From an uncultured Tateyamaria sp. (GTDB lineage: Bacteria; Pseudomonadota; Alphaproteobacteria; Rhodobacterales; Rhodobacteraceae): 64,000 bases of DNA. The notes under the pieces are model-generated. The model was not told the origin of the DNA. It saw nothing but the letters and a program-made list of their open reading frames with translations, and did no database searches. Location: positions 310,001 through 374,000 of the forward strand of contig NZ_CANNDO010000003.1 of assembly GCF_947503385.1 (NCBI RefSeq), read 5' to 3'. Numbering within the stretch: position 1 is the stretch's first letter; each line of letters opens with the position of its first letter. Positions 23,987 through 33,095 of the stretch are shown one piece after another. The position numbers and the translations under genes were made by a program.

Positions 23987-24646
23987 TTACCCTTTCAGAT
24001 ACGGCATTGCCTTGCGAAAGTAATCATAGCCCGTGATCATCGTCAGCGCCGCTGCAATCCACAAGAGCCACAGACCGATCCGGCCCGACCATTCGGCGCC
24101 GGCCAGTTTCCAGCCAAGGCCTTGCAGGTCCGGTTCCTCGCCGCGCAGGATCGCCGCCACAAGCTCGTCATCCATCCCCCAGACCGACATGCCAAAGTAG
24201 TGTTCGAACACGCCTTGGGAAAACAGGACAGCGATAGCGACCATCTGCAACGTCGTTTTCCATTTGGCCAATGGCGTGACCTTGAGCGTACCGGCCGTAT
24301 CCCCCAGAAACTCGCGCAGGCCCGACACGAACACTTCGCGAAAGAGGATCATCGTGGCGGGCAACACCAGCCATGGCGACCAGCTGGAAAAGCCGATGAT
24401 GACCATCAGCGCGATCACGACCATCGCCTTGTCCGCGATCGGGTCAAGCATGGTGCCCAGCTTGGTTTGCTGGCCCCACGCGCGGGCAAGATAGCCGTCA
24501 AACCAGTCGGTGATGGCCGCACCGATAAACAGGACCACCGCCAGAATGTCCGCATAAGGCCGCGTGAAGTAAAGAAACATGACCGCGACCAGAGGGGCTG
24601 CCAAGAGCCGCAATGTGGTCAGGAGGTTTGGAATATTCCACGTCAT
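23987..24646 (-). CDS. pgsA: CDP-diacylglycerol-glycerol-3-phosphate 3-phosphatidyltransferase
   Basis: An inner-membrane enzyme of 219 residues that makes phosphatidylglycerol-phosphate, the first committed step to phosphatidylglycerol. The CDP-alcohol phosphotransferase motif is complete: DWFDGYLAR, then GTMLDPIADK (DG-x2-AR-x8-G-x3-D-x3-D). The opening MTWNIPNLLTTLRLLAAPLV is typical of PgsA, which fixes the start at ATG 24646 rather than 24688. About five membrane helices are predicted. It lies 45 bp after uvrC. Confidence 0.94.
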   Translation of the reverse strand: MTWNIPNLLTTLRLLAAPLVAVMFLYFTRPYADILAVVLFIGAAITDWFDGYLARAWGQQTKLGTMLDPIADKAMVVIALMVIIGFSSWSPWLVLPATMILFREVFVSGLREFLGDTAGTLKVTPLAKWKTTLQMVAIAVLFSQGVFEHYFGMSVWGMDDELVAAILRGEEPDLQGLGWKLAGAEWSGRIGLWLLWIAAALTMITGYDYFRKAMPYLKG

Positions 24647-24691
24647 GCGGTCATCTCTATCCCGAAGCGTTGGCGGCTGGAAGGGCACCGC

Positions 24692-26578
24692 TCACTGGTC
24701 GTGGAAATAGTCGTACACCTTTTGCGCCAGCCCCTCTGACACCCCCTCCACCGCCTTGAGGTCGGCGAGGTTTGCGCGGGCCACCGCCTTGGCCGATCCG
24801 AAATGCGCGAGCAACGCGCGTTTGCGCGCGGCCCCCACGCCCGCAATGTCGTCGAGCGGGTTTTTCATGTTGGCCTTGGCGCGTTTGGCGCGGTGCGTGC
24901 CAATGGCGAACCGGTGCGCCTCGTCCCGCATCCGCTGAACAAAATAGAGCACAGGGTCGTTGTGGCGCAGGGCAAAGGGGCGTTGGCCCACACGGTGGAA
25001 CTCCTCCTTGCCCGCGTCGCGGTCCACGCCCTTGGCGACGCCAACCATCGGGATGTCCTCGACCCCATGTTCGCGCATGATCTCGGCCACGGCGGACACC
25101 TGCCCTGCCCCGCCGTCGATCAGCAGCAGGTCCGGCCACATCCCCTTGGCGCGGTCCGGATCTTCGGACAGGAGGCGCTTGAACCGGCGGTGCAGCACTT
25201 CTTTCATCATGCCAAAATCGTCGCCGGGGGTCAGGTCGTCACCCTTGATGTTGAACTTGCGGTAGCTGTTTTTCATAAACCCGTCGGGGCCCGCGACGAT
25301 CATGCCGCCCACCGCATTTGTGCCCTGGATATGGCTGTTGTCGTAGACCTCGATCCGTTGTGGCACCTCTGACAGTTCGAATGCCTCGGCCAGGCCCCGC
25401 AACAATTTGGCCTGCGTGGCGCTTTCGGCCATCTTACGGGCAAGGCTTTCGCGGGCGTTGCGCAATGCTGAATCCACCAGTTCCGCCTTTTCGCCACGCT
25501 GCGGCACCAGCAGTTCGACCTTGCGACCCCGTTTCTGGCTGAGCGCCTCGGCCATCAGGTCGGGGTTTTCGATCTCGTTGGACAGGATCAACTGCCGGGG
25601 TGGTTCCTTGGTGTCGTAGAACTGGCCAAGGAATGCCTCCAGCACTTCGGCGGCGTCCACATCCGCACCGACACGCGGATAGAAATCGCGGTTGCCCCAG
25701 TTCTGGCCCGCGCGGATGAAAAACACCTGCACGCAGGCTTGCCCTTGTTCCAGATGCAATGCGACGATATCGGCCTCGTGCACATTCTTGGGATTGATCC
25801 CTTGGGCGGTCTGAACGGACGTCATGGCACGGATGCGGTCGCGCAGGGCTGCGGCGCGCTCGAATTCCATCGCTTCGGACGCCGCCTGCATCTCGGCGGC
25901 GAGGCGCGCCTGAATGTCGATGGATTTGCCGGTCAGAAACTTTTCCGCGTCCTTGACCGTCTGAGCGTAGGCGTCTTTGTCGATCAGCCCGACGCACGGT
26001 CCCGAGCAGCGCTTGATCTGATATTGCAGGCAGGGGCGCGTCCGGCTGTCGAACATCGCGTCTGTGCAATTGCGCAGCAGGAACACCCGTTGCAACTGAT
26101 TGAGCGTCCGGTTCACGGCACCTGCGCTGGCGAAGGGTCCGTAATAGGCCCCTTTTTGTTTTTTGGCGCCGCGATGTTTCTTGATCTGCGGAAAGGCGTG
26201 GTCGCCCGTGACCAAAATATTGGGAAAGCTCTTGTCGTCGCGCAAGAGCACGTTGAACTTGGGTTTAAGCTGTTTGATCAGGTTCTGTTCAAGCAGCAGC
26301 GCCTCGGTCTCTGTCCGGGTGGTCAGGAACATCATCGAGGCGGTCATAGAGATCATCCGCGCGATCCGCCCGCTATGTCCGGATGGCCGCGCATAGTTCG
26401 ACACCCGCGCGCGCAGATTGCGCGCCTTGCCGACGTACAAAACGCGGCTTTCGCGGTCCAGCATCCGGTACACGCCCGGCGAGTTATCGAGCGTTTTCAG
26501 ATAGCCTTGGATCACCGTGTGACCCACCGGCACAGGGGCTGCAACCTGAGGCTGATCTTCGGGTGTCAAATTCGCCAT
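24692..26578 (-). CDS. uvrC: Excinuclease ABC subunit C
   Basis: The 628-residue incision subunit of nucleotide excision repair; it makes both cuts around a lesion after UvrAB loading. In order: GIY-YIG endonuclease ([20 protein letters not shown], about 34-110), the Cys-rich stretch [17 protein letters not shown], a UVR motif ([20 protein letters not shown], about 230-250), an RNase-H-like nuclease domain ([33 protein letters not shown]) and a C-terminal helix-hairpin-helix (about 570-628). The N-terminal extension is ordinary. No LexA box is evident in the 287 bp upstream. Confidence 0.96.
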   Translation of the reverse strand: MANLTPEDQPQVAAPVPVGHTVIQGYLKTLDNSPGVYRMLDRESRVLYVGKARNLRARVSNYARPSGHSGRIARMISMTASMMFLTTRTETEALLLEQNLIKQLKPKFNVLLRDDKSFPNILVTGDHAFPQIKKHRGAKKQKGAYYGPFASAGAVNRTLNQLQRVFLLRNCTDAMFDSRTRPCLQYQIKRCSGPCVGLIDKDAYAQTVKDAEKFLTGKSIDIQARLAAEMQAASEAMEFERAAALRDRIRAMTSVQTAQGINPKNVHEADIVALHLEQGQACVQVFFIRAGQNWGNRDFYPRVGADVDAAEVLEAFLGQFYDTKEPPRQLILSNEIENPDLMAEALSQKRGRKVELLVPQRGEKAELVDSALRNARESLARKMAESATQAKLLRGLAEAFELSEVPQRIEVYDNSHIQGTNAVGGMIVAGPDGFMKNSYRKFNIKGDDLTPGDDFGMMKEVLHRRFKRLLSEDPDRAKGMWPDLLLIDGGAGQVSAVAEIMREHGVEDIPMVGVAKGVDRDAGKEEFHRVGQRPFALRHNDPVLYFVQRMRDEAHRFAIGTHRAKRAKANMKNPLDDIAGVGAARKRALLAHFGSAKAVARANLADLKAVEGVSEGLAQKVYDYFHDQ

Positions 26579-26865
26579 GCGATTCTACCTTGATTCCCGT
26601 TCTGGCTGCCTCAGCGTCCCGTCTGGCGCAAGACATGAGACATCCACCATTCCTGTGGATAAACTTGGAGACAACTTCTGGACCTTAAGGATTTTCCTTT
26701 GTTTTTTGGGGCCTTCACACGACTGCCTAAAATTTGGGCATATTTTCAAGCCGCTGATTTGAAAGGATAATTTTTTATCCCCGAACCAAGTGACTGAAAA
26801 TAAAGGCATTTCAGTAACAGATTTGTAACGAAGATTAACGCGGTGCAAAACTTACCTAGCGTCGC
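26579..26865. other. AT-rich intergenic region upstream of uvrC
   Basis: A 287-bp gap clearly less GC-rich than its surroundings. It holds the perfect hairpin GGATAATTTTTTATCC (26765-26780; 6-bp arms, TTTT loop) and several T-rich stretches such as TTTTCCTTTGTTTTTTGG. The 87-codon frame reading leftward through it has no ribosome site or protein-like composition. The uvrC promoter should be here. No RNA gene was recognised. Confidence 0.5.
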
Positions 26866-27645
26866 CTATTCGACCCCCACCACATCGGGTGTTTCCCACG
26901 CCAGATGCTGTCCGCCATCCACACACAAAATCTGCCCCGTGACCGCCGGGGAATCGAGGAAATAGCCAAGCGCACCAACGATGTCTTCGGGGTTAGAACC
27001 GCGCTGCAAAACAGTCGCTTCGCGCTGCTTGGCAAAGTGCTCGGCGCTTTGGCGACCCCCCTGCAAAGTGGGGCCCGGACCGATGGCATTCACGCGGATC
27101 GCGGGCGTCAGGGCGCGCGCGCTGGTCTGGGTCAGCGCCCAGAGGCCCATCTTGGCAATTGTGTAGGTCATGAACTCGGGCGTGAGCTTGCGCACGCGCT
27201 GGTCGACCATGTTCACGATCAGGCCCACGGCCTGCGGTTCGCCCCGGTTGTCCGTCCGTGGCTCAAGGCCCTGTGCCGCCATCGCTTGGCTCAGCACAAA
27301 GGGCGCGCGCAGGTTGCTGTTCAGGTGCTTGTCCCACGTGTCGCGGGTGGCCGACGAGATGTCGTCATATTCAAATATAGACGCATTGTTGACGAGACAG
27401 GTGATTGGTCCTCCCAATGCCTCGACCGCGCGCGGAAACAGCCCTTGGGTCGCATCCTCGTCCAGCAGGTCGGCCTGTAGCGCAACCCCGCGCTGGCCTG
27501 CCGCTTCGATCTGGGCCACGGTCTCGTCCGCGCCCTTGGACGACGACGCATAATGCACCGCCACGTCATAGCCACGCCCCGCAAGATATACCGCCATTGC
27601 CTGGCCCAGCCTGTGGCCTGCCCCTGTCACCAGCGCTCGTGTCAT
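26866..27645 (-). CDS. SDR-family oxidoreductase (pteridine-reductase-like)
   Basis: A 259-residue short-chain dehydrogenase. The nucleotide site is TGAGHRLGQAMA, the structural motif is NNAS, and the catalytic Tyr-Lys pair is YTIAK after NMVDQRV. The TGxGxRLG form and the absence of a usual Ser in the expected place (NMVDQ) resemble FolM/pteridine reductases more than general SDRs, so dihydromonapterin- or folate-type reduction is possible. It ends VDGGQHLAWETPDVVGVE, also reminiscent of FolM. The gene lies upstream of uvrC on the same strand, separated by 287 bp. Confidence 0.85.
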   Translation of the reverse strand: MTRALVTGAGHRLGQAMAVYLAGRGYDVAVHYASSSKGADETVAQIEAAGQRGVALQADLLDEDATQGLFPRAVEALGGPITCLVNNASIFEYDDISSATRDTWDKHLNSNLRAPFVLSQAMAAQGLEPRTDNRGEPQAVGLIVNMVDQRVRKLTPEFMTYTIAKMGLWALTQTSARALTPAIRVNAIGPGPTLQGGRQSAEHFAKQREATVLQRGSNPEDIVGALGYFLDSPAVTGQILCVDGGQHLAWETPDVVGVE

Positions 27646-27670
27646 GCCACCCGCTCCTTCAATGTTGTTG

Positions 27671-28633
27671 TCAGCTGAGTACGATAGCCAAATAGGCGAG
27701 ATAGAGCGCCGTCAAGATCACGCCCCACACCCGGTTGATATCGCGGCGCATATAGACAAACGGCACCAGCAGGATCGACGCGCCCAGCATGACCCACAGA
27801 TCGAATTTCAGGAACGCCGGATCCACCGGGATGGGACCCACAAGGCTTGCAATGCCGATGATGGCCAAAAGGTTGAACATGTTCGAGCCGATGACGTTGC
27901 CCAAGGCAACGTCCGCCTGACGGCGCAGGGCGGCCATGACGGTGGTGGCCAGTTCCGGCAGCGACGTGCCCACCGCCACAAGGGTAAGCCCGATGACCGT
28001 GTCGCTGACCCCGTAGGTGCGGGCGATGATCGTGGAATTGTCCACCAGCAGATCCGCGCCCAGCGGCAGCCCAATCAGACCAAGCGTGACAAACACGGCA
28101 ATGCGCCACCACGGCAGGTCGGGGTCCACGCCCTCAATCTCTTCGGCATCGTCCGTGCCATCAGCAGAGGCGGCCCGGTGGCCCTTGGCCTCCATCGCTG
28201 CATCGAACAGGACAAGCGCCAGTGCAAAAAGCAGCACAGCCGCTGCGATCCAGTCAAAAACCCCGCGAAAGGCGAGCGCGATGAACAGGACCGACGCGGC
28301 AATCATATAGTTGAACGTCTTGCGCGTTTCGCATTCGGATGTGTGCATTGTGGCCAAAAGGGCCGGTATCCCCAGCACCAGCAGGATGTTGGCCGTGTTC
28401 GACCCCACCACGTTGCCCAGAGCGATACCCGGTGCATCCTCCAGCACCGCTTGTATCGCGATCAGCATTTCGGGCGCCGACGTGCCAAAGGCCACGATGG
28501 TCAGACTGACGATCAGCGCGGGCACACCCAGCCGCAGCGACAGGTTCACCGCCCCTTTGACCAGACTGTCACCGGCAAGCAGCAAAATCAGCAGGCCCAA
28601 CCCGCTGAGCAGCCATGGCATAATCTCGGTCAT
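27671..28633 (-). CDS. Calcium/sodium antiporter (CaCA family)
   Basis: A 320-residue inner-membrane cation/proton or cation/sodium exchanger of the YrbG type. Both alpha repeats are present: VAFGTSAPEMLIAI with GNVVGSNTANILLVLG in the first half, and VAVGTSLPELATTV with GNVIGSNMFNLLAIIG in the second. About ten helices surround an acidic cytoplasmic loop (DGTDDAEEIEGVDPD) that may bind cation. ATG 28633 lies 2 bp after the stop of the 53-codon gene, so the two, and the S49 protease before them, are one transcription unit. Confidence 0.92.
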   Translation of the reverse strand: MTEIMPWLLSGLGLLILLLAGDSLVKGAVNLSLRLGVPALIVSLTIVAFGTSAPEMLIAIQAVLEDAPGIALGNVVGSNTANILLVLGIPALLATMHTSECETRKTFNYMIAASVLFIALAFRGVFDWIAAAVLLFALALVLFDAAMEAKGHRAASADGTDDAEEIEGVDPDLPWWRIAVFVTLGLIGLPLGADLLVDNSTIIARTYGVSDTVIGLTLVAVGTSLPELATTVMAALRRQADVALGNVIGSNMFNLLAIIGIASLVGPIPVDPAFLKFDLWVMLGASILLVPFVYMRRDINRVWGVILTALYLAYLAIVLS

Positions 28634-28635
28634 TT

Positions 28636-28797
28636 CTATGCCCCTCGCCCGCAGGCGCAGGGGCCTTTGCCGATGCGGTAGCGTCCGCAATCACACTTCA
28701 TGCTTTTCAGACGCGGTCCACCGATCCAGTGCAGCTTGCCCACCATCCCCAACACGGCGATGAAGACCAGAAACAGCAGAACGATCTTTGACAGCAT
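28636..28797 (-). CDS. Small membrane protein with CxC...CxC motif, 53 aa
   Basis: A short gene fitted exactly between the S49 protease stop (28801) and the antiporter start (28633), which strongly supports translation. It begins MLSKIVLLFLVFIAVLGMVG, one membrane helix, followed by KSMKCDCGRYRIGKGPCACG: four Cys at 35, 37, 47 and 49 that look like a miniature zinc ribbon or metal site. No family name recognised. Context suggests a partner of the antiporter or protease, for example an accessory in metal handling; this is inference. Confidence 0.7.
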   Translation of the reverse strand: MLSKIVLLFLVFIAVLGMVGKLHWIGGPRLKSMKCDCGRYRIGKGPCACGRGA

Positions 28798-28800
28798 CCG

Positions 28801-29598
28801 TTACAGTCCAAACTGGGCATAGGCTGCCCGTTCTTCGATGGAACTGATTGTGTCGTCAACCACTTGCGCGCCCAATCGGGAAAAGAGTGGCTTGCGGACG
28901 CCGTAGCGGCGGAGCTTGACCTTGTCCCCAAAACGCTCCTTCAGCACAGGCTTCAGATGCCCAATCCCGTCGATCAGACCCAGCGCCTTGGCGCGTTCGG
29001 CCAACCAAACCTCACCGGTGAACAGCTCTGTTTCGGTGTCCAGCTTGCCACCGCGCCGCGCCTCCACGTGAGAGATGAAATTACCGTGGATGTCGTCGAG
29101 GATACCTTTGAGCCGTTTAACGTCTTCGGGTTTTTCAGGCCGAAACGGGTCCAGCATGGATTTCGACTTGCCCGCGGTGTAAACGCGCCGTTCGACCCCG
29201 TAGCGGCCAATGAATTCATGTGCGCCAAAGCTGGCGGAAATCACCCCGATCGAGCCCAGCACCGAACTGGGATCGGCAAAGATTTCATCAGCCGCCGCCG
29301 CCAGCCAGTAGCCGCCCGATGCGGCCACATCCTCGACAAAGGCGATCACGGGGATCTCCTTTTCCTCGGCGAGGCGGCGAATGCGTGCGCCGATCAGCGA
29401 CGACTGCACCGGGCTGCCACCCGGCGAATTCACCTCAAGCGCGACAGCAACGGGTTTGCCACGGCTGAACGCCTTTTCGATCGCAGGCGCAAGCGCCTGA
29501 TCGTTCAGCGTCCCGCGCGACCCACCGGCGATGACCCCTTGCAGCCGGATAACGGCCACGGTGGGGTCGGATTTCAGGAAGGGGATCCAGCGTTTCAT
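28801..29598 (-). CDS. S49-family signal-peptide peptidase-like protease
   Basis: A 265-residue SppA/SohB-type serine protease with a Ser-Lys dyad. The nucleophile lies in EDVAASGGYWLAAAADEIFA, with SSVLGSIGVISAS after it and the general-base Lys in YTAGKSKSMLDPFRPEKPED. It starts MKRWIPFLKSDPTVAVIRLQ at ATG 29598; there is no obvious N-terminal membrane helix, so it may be cytoplasmic or peripheral, as for short archaeal-type SppA proteins. It degrades signal peptides or misfolded membrane proteins in related bacteria. First gene of a three-gene unit. Confidence 0.9.
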   Translation of the reverse strand: MKRWIPFLKSDPTVAVIRLQGVIAGGSRGTLNDQALAPAIEKAFSRGKPVAVALEVNSPGGSPVQSSLIGARIRRLAEEKEIPVIAFVEDVAASGGYWLAAAADEIFADPSSVLGSIGVISASFGAHEFIGRYGVERRVYTAGKSKSMLDPFRPEKPEDVKRLKGILDDIHGNFISHVEARRGGKLDTETELFTGEVWLAERAKALGLIDGIGHLKPVLKERFGDKVKLRRYGVRKPLFSRLGAQVVDDTISSIEERAAYAQFGL

Positions 29599-29683
29599 CC
29601 CAGCCCATGTAGATTGCACAGTACATGCAAACAAGGGCGGCCCTGCAGACGGTGCCCCGCCCGTGACAGGAATGCACCCAACG

Positions 29684-30445
29684 TTACTGCCGGATGCGCC
29701 ATCCCGACTTGAATATCCACCAGATTGCGCCGAGGCACAGGCCCGTAAATCCGGCGATCGCCAGTAGCGATGTCAGGATCGGCACATCAGCCAACCCAAA
29801 GAACGACCAGCGAAATCCCGAAATCAGATAGACCACCGGATTGAACATCGAAATGGTCTGCCACACGGGTGGCAGCATCGAGATGGAATAAAACGATCCA
29901 CCTAAGAAAACCAGCGGGGTCACGATCAGCAGGGGCACCAGTTGCAGCTGTTCAAAGCTGCCCGCCCAGATGCCAATGATAAAGCCGAACAGCGCAAAAC
30001 TGACGCAAGTCAGCACGAGGAATGCCACCATCGCCAGCGGGTGTTGAATGGTGATGTCGACAAAGAAGAACGAGGTGATGAGGATGACCACGCCGATGAA
30101 CATCGCCTTGGTCGCCGCAGCGCCCACATATCCCATCACGATCTCGAGAAAGTTCACGGGCGCGGACAGCAATTCGTAAATCGTGCCGATGAATTTTGGA
30201 AAGTAGATGCCAAAGGACGCGTTCGATATGCCCTGCGTCATCACGGTCAGCATCACCAGCCCCGGCACGATGAATGCGCCGTAGCTGACGCCTTCGACCT
30301 CCTGAATGCGGCTGCCGATGGCCGCGCCGAACACCACGAAATACAACGACGTGGACAGCACAGGTGAGATGAGGGATTGTGCGATAGTGCGGAAAAAGCG
30401 CGCCATTTCAAACACATATATGGCGCGCACGGCGGACCAGTTCAT
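29684..30445 (-). CDS. ABC-2-type transporter permease
   Basis: A 253-residue inner-membrane permease with six helices, of the YadH type. It opens [20 protein letters not shown], has the ABC-2 signature region [20 protein letters not shown] and later [20 protein letters not shown], and ends with a helix before WRIRQ. It overlaps the ATPase gene by 4 bp (ATGA), so the two form one exporter of two permease and two ATPase subunits. Substrate unknown; YadGH-type exporters are widely conserved but poorly characterised. Confidence 0.92.
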   Translation of the reverse strand: MNWSAVRAIYVFEMARFFRTIAQSLISPVLSTSLYFVVFGAAIGSRIQEVEGVSYGAFIVPGLVMLTVMTQGISNASFGIYFPKFIGTIYELLSAPVNFLEIVMGYVGAAATKAMFIGVVILITSFFFVDITIQHPLAMVAFLVLTCVSFALFGFIIGIWAGSFEQLQLVPLLIVTPLVFLGGSFYSISMLPPVWQTISMFNPVVYLISGFRWSFFGLADVPILTSLLAIAGFTGLCLGAIWWIFKSGWRIRQ

Positions 30446-31377
30446 GCGGCATCCTCCCCTTTATGCACCAGCGAGACAAAAATGTCCTCAAGGCTCGACT
30501 GCTGCGTTTCCACGTCGCGCAGGTGCAGACCCGCCTTTGCCACATCCTGCAACAGACGGGTGATCCCGGTGCGTTCGGATTTGGTGTCATAGGTGTAGAC
30601 AAGGCTTTGACCGTCCTTGCCAAGTACGAGCGCATAGTCGGCCAGTGCCGCCGGAACCTTGGACAGCGGATCGGTCAATTGCACGATCAGTTGCTTTTGT
30701 CCCATCCGGGTCATCAGCTTGTCCTTGTCTTCGACCAACAGGATTTCACCGTCATTGATCACCGCGATACGGTCCGCGATGGCCTCGGCCTCTTCGATGT
30801 AGTGGGTCGTCAGGATCGTTGTGACGCCGTCAGCACGCAATTGGCCCACGATGTCCCACATATCCTTGCGCAGTTCCACATCCACCCCGGCGGTGGGTTC
30901 GTCGAGAAACAGCACCCGCGGATCGTGCGCCAGTGCCTTGGCGATCAGCACCCGGCGCTTCATGCCGCCTGACAACTCGCGGATCTGATTGTTGCGTTTG
31001 TCCCAAAGCGACAGTCGGCGCAGGATGTCCTCGACGGCGGAATCCTTGCGCCCCTTGCCAAACAGACCGCGCGAAAAACGAACCGTGTTGATCACCTTTT
31101 CGAACGGTTCGAGCGCGATTTCCTGCGGCACGAGCCCAATCAGGCTGCGGGCCGCACGGTATTGACGAACAATGTCATGGCCCGCGACCGTGACGGTACC
31201 GGCGGTTGGCATCGTGATCCCGCACACGGTGGAAATCAGCGTCGTCTTGCCCGCGCCGTTTGGACCGAGCAGCGCCAGAATCTCGCCCTCTTCGATGTCG
31301 AGCGACACGCCCTTGAGCGCCTCGAACCCATCGTCATAGGCCTTGCGCACGTTCTTGATGCTGAGGATGGGTGCCAT
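30442..31377 (-). CDS. ABC transporter ATP-binding protein
   Basis: A 311-residue ATPase of the YadG/CcmA type. Walker [11 protein letters not shown]-loop in GLVPQEIAL, signature [16 protein letters not shown], Walker [13 protein letters not shown], and the H-loop TTHYIEEA all appear intact. A C-terminal extension (about 225-311) of beta-rich sequence is usual for this subfamily. It partners the permease that follows with ATGA overlap. GGAG precedes the ATG at 31377. The gene is 88 bp downstream of a CoxG-like gene on the same strand. Confidence 0.94.
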   Translation of the reverse strand: MAPILSIKNVRKAYDDGFEALKGVSLDIEEGEILALLGPNGAGKTTLISTVCGITMPTAGTVTVAGHDIVRQYRAARSLIGLVPQEIALEPFEKVINTVRFSRGLFGKGRKDSAVEDILRRLSLWDKRNNQIRELSGGMKRRVLIAKALAHDPRVLFLDEPTAGVDVELRKDMWDIVGQLRADGVTTILTTHYIEEAEAIADRIAVINDGEILLVEDKDKLMTRMGQKQLIVQLTDPLSKVPAALADYALVLGKDGQSLVYTYDTKSERTGITRLLQDVAKAGLHLRDVETQQSSLEDIFVSLVHKGEDAA

Positions 31378-31465
31378 GAGAACTCCGGAAGATCACGAAC
31401 CCGAGAGGTAGCGGACCAATTCACCGGTGGCCAGCGCACCCATGCACAACGCGATGTGCGCGAGG

Positions 31466-31984
31466 TCAGCTTTTGCCGGTGATCCGGCCAAGCCAGCCCT
31501 TTTTGCCGTCGGCCTCAGGTGCGTCGTCGGCTTCGGAATCGGCAGGACCTTCAAGATGCGTTTGCAGGTTGGAAAAGAACTGGTCGGCCATCTTTTTGGC
31601 AAACCCGTCGATGATACGGCTGCCCAACTGGGCCAGCTTGCCGCCCACCTTGGCCTCCACATCGTAGCTGAGCGTCGTGCCGGTGTCGGACGGGGCGAGG
31701 CGCACTTCGGCGCCGCCTTTGGCAAAACCGGCTGCGCCGCCCTTGCCCTCGCCCGAGATTGTGAGGCTTTCGTTTTCGGTCATGTCGGACAGGGCCACCT
31801 GCCCTTTGAACGTCGCCTTGACCGGGCCGACCTTCTGAACAACCGTGGCCTCGAACCCGGTTTCAGGTGAACCGCTGACTTCGGTGGCACCGGGCACGCA
31901 GGCCTTGAGCGTATCGGCGTCCAGCAAGGCGGCATAAACGGCGGCGGGCTGTGCGGCGATTTCGCGGGTGTCGGACATTTTCAT
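31466..31984 (-). CDS. CoxG-like SRPBCC-family protein
   Basis: A 172-residue protein of the carbon-monoxide-dehydrogenase subunit G (CoxG) family, starting MKMSDTREIAAQPAAVYAAL at ATG 31984 with GGGAG upstream. The SRPBCC/START-like lipid-pocket fold is indicated by the spaced motifs CVPGATEV, KATFKGQVALSD, GKGGAAGFAKGGAEVRL and TTLSYDVEAKVGGKLAQLGS. Some members help recruit molybdenum hydroxylases to the membrane, but no CO or xanthine dehydrogenase genes are in this window, so the role is open. The C-terminus is an acidic linker and a short basic tail (GWLGRITGKS). Confidence 0.88.
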   Translation of the reverse strand: MKMSDTREIAAQPAAVYAALLDADTLKACVPGATEVSGSPETGFEATVVQKVGPVKATFKGQVALSDMTENESLTISGEGKGGAAGFAKGGAEVRLAPSDTGTTLSYDVEAKVGGKLAQLGSRIIDGFAKKMADQFFSNLQTHLEGPADSEADDAPEADGKKGWLGRITGKS

Positions 31985-32099
31985 CGGGTTGGCTCCCTCA
32001 AGCGTGCGGCAGGTCTGTTTCAGGGATAGCGCAGGCATGATCACACCGCCATATGCGAATCTGCGCGACAGCGCTGTGCATCGTGATATGGGCAGAACC

Positions 32100-33080
32100 A
32101 TGAGTGGAGCGGATCGCAATATTGCCGGGCTGGGTATCCTGTTCGTGTTGGTGGGGGTGTTCTGCATCTCGATCAACGACCTGCTGATCAAACAATTGTC
32201 CGGTGGTTATCCGCTGCACGAACTGGTGTTTGTCCGCTCGGCCATTGGCATTCTGTTCAGCCTGATCATCCTCCAATACGAAGGCGGCTGGAGCATCTTG
32301 CGCACCCGGCACCCGTGGCTGCACGCCATGCGCGGCCTGCTCATCGTGATCGCCAATATGACGTTCTTCGTGGCGCTGGCCGTGTTGCCGCTGGCGGATG
32401 CGACCGCGCTGTTTTTCGCCGCGCCGCTGTTCATCACGCTGCTGTCGATCCCGATCCTTGGTGAAAAGGTGGGGCCTTTGCGGATGGGGGCCGTCGTGGT
32501 CGGTTTCATAGGTGTTTTGGTGATGCAGCGCCCGTGGGCCGGCTCCGACACGTTGGAGGTCAACAGGATTGTCCTGCTGCTGCCGGTACTGTCGGCGCTG
32601 ACCTACGCGCTGAACCAGCTCCTGACGCGCAAGCTGGGCGTCGAGAGCAAAGCCAGCGCCATGGCAATCTACATCCAATCAACATTCATTCTGGTGTCTG
32701 TGCTGTTCTTTGTGGTGGCCGGAGACGGCCGCTTTGCCGAAGGATCGACAAATCCGTCGGTCACGTTCCTGCTGCGCGCATGGGTGTGGCCCGCGCCGGG
32801 GGACACTTGGATCTTTTTGGGCTTGGGCCTGAATGCGGCCATCATCGGCTACAGTCTGAGCCAGGCCTACCGATTGGCGGACGCGGCCACCGTCGCCCCG
32901 TTCGAATATGTCGGTCTGCCGCTGGCGGTGTTTTGGGGCTTTGTCGTCTTTGGCGACATCCCCTTGTGGGAGGTGTGGCTGGGCATGGCTCTCATCCTCG
33001 GCGCCGGGTTGTTCGTGTTCCTGCGCGAACGCCAAAAGGCGCAGGTGCTGGCCCGTGGCAAGATCAAGGGCCGGTACTGA
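32100..33080 (+). CDS. DMT-family (EamA) transporter
   Basis: A 326-residue inner-membrane protein with ten predicted helices and two EamA repeats. Typical phrases are VGVFCISINDLLIKQLSGGY, LPLADATALFFAAPLFITLL with PILGEKVG (first repeat), and YRLADAATVAPFEYVGLPLA (second repeat). These latter motifs are common in the RarD/SAM-exporter-like branch, though no substrate can be claimed. ATG 32100 is taken as start; 32088 is equally in frame. It is divergent from the CoxG-like gene across 115 bp. Confidence 0.9.
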   Translation: MSGADRNIAGLGILFVLVGVFCISINDLLIKQLSGGYPLHELVFVRSAIGILFSLIILQYEGGWSILRTRHPWLHAMRGLLIVIANMTFFVALAVLPLADATALFFAAPLFITLLSIPILGEKVGPLRMGAVVVGFIGVLVMQRPWAGSDTLEVNRIVLLLPVLSALTYALNQLLTRKLGVESKASAMAIYIQSTFILVSVLFFVVAGDGRFAEGSTNPSVTFLLRAWVWPAPGDTWIFLGLGLNAAIIGYSLSQAYRLADAATVAPFEYVGLPLAVFWGFVVFGDIPLWEVWLGMALILGAGLFVFLRERQKAQVLARGKIKGRY

Positions 33081-33095
33081 GCGGGCGCAGGATCG

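Noticed and set aside
26585-26848. 87-codon minus-strand frame upstream of uvrC
   Set aside because: No ribosome site, ordinary intergenic composition and no protein-like pattern.
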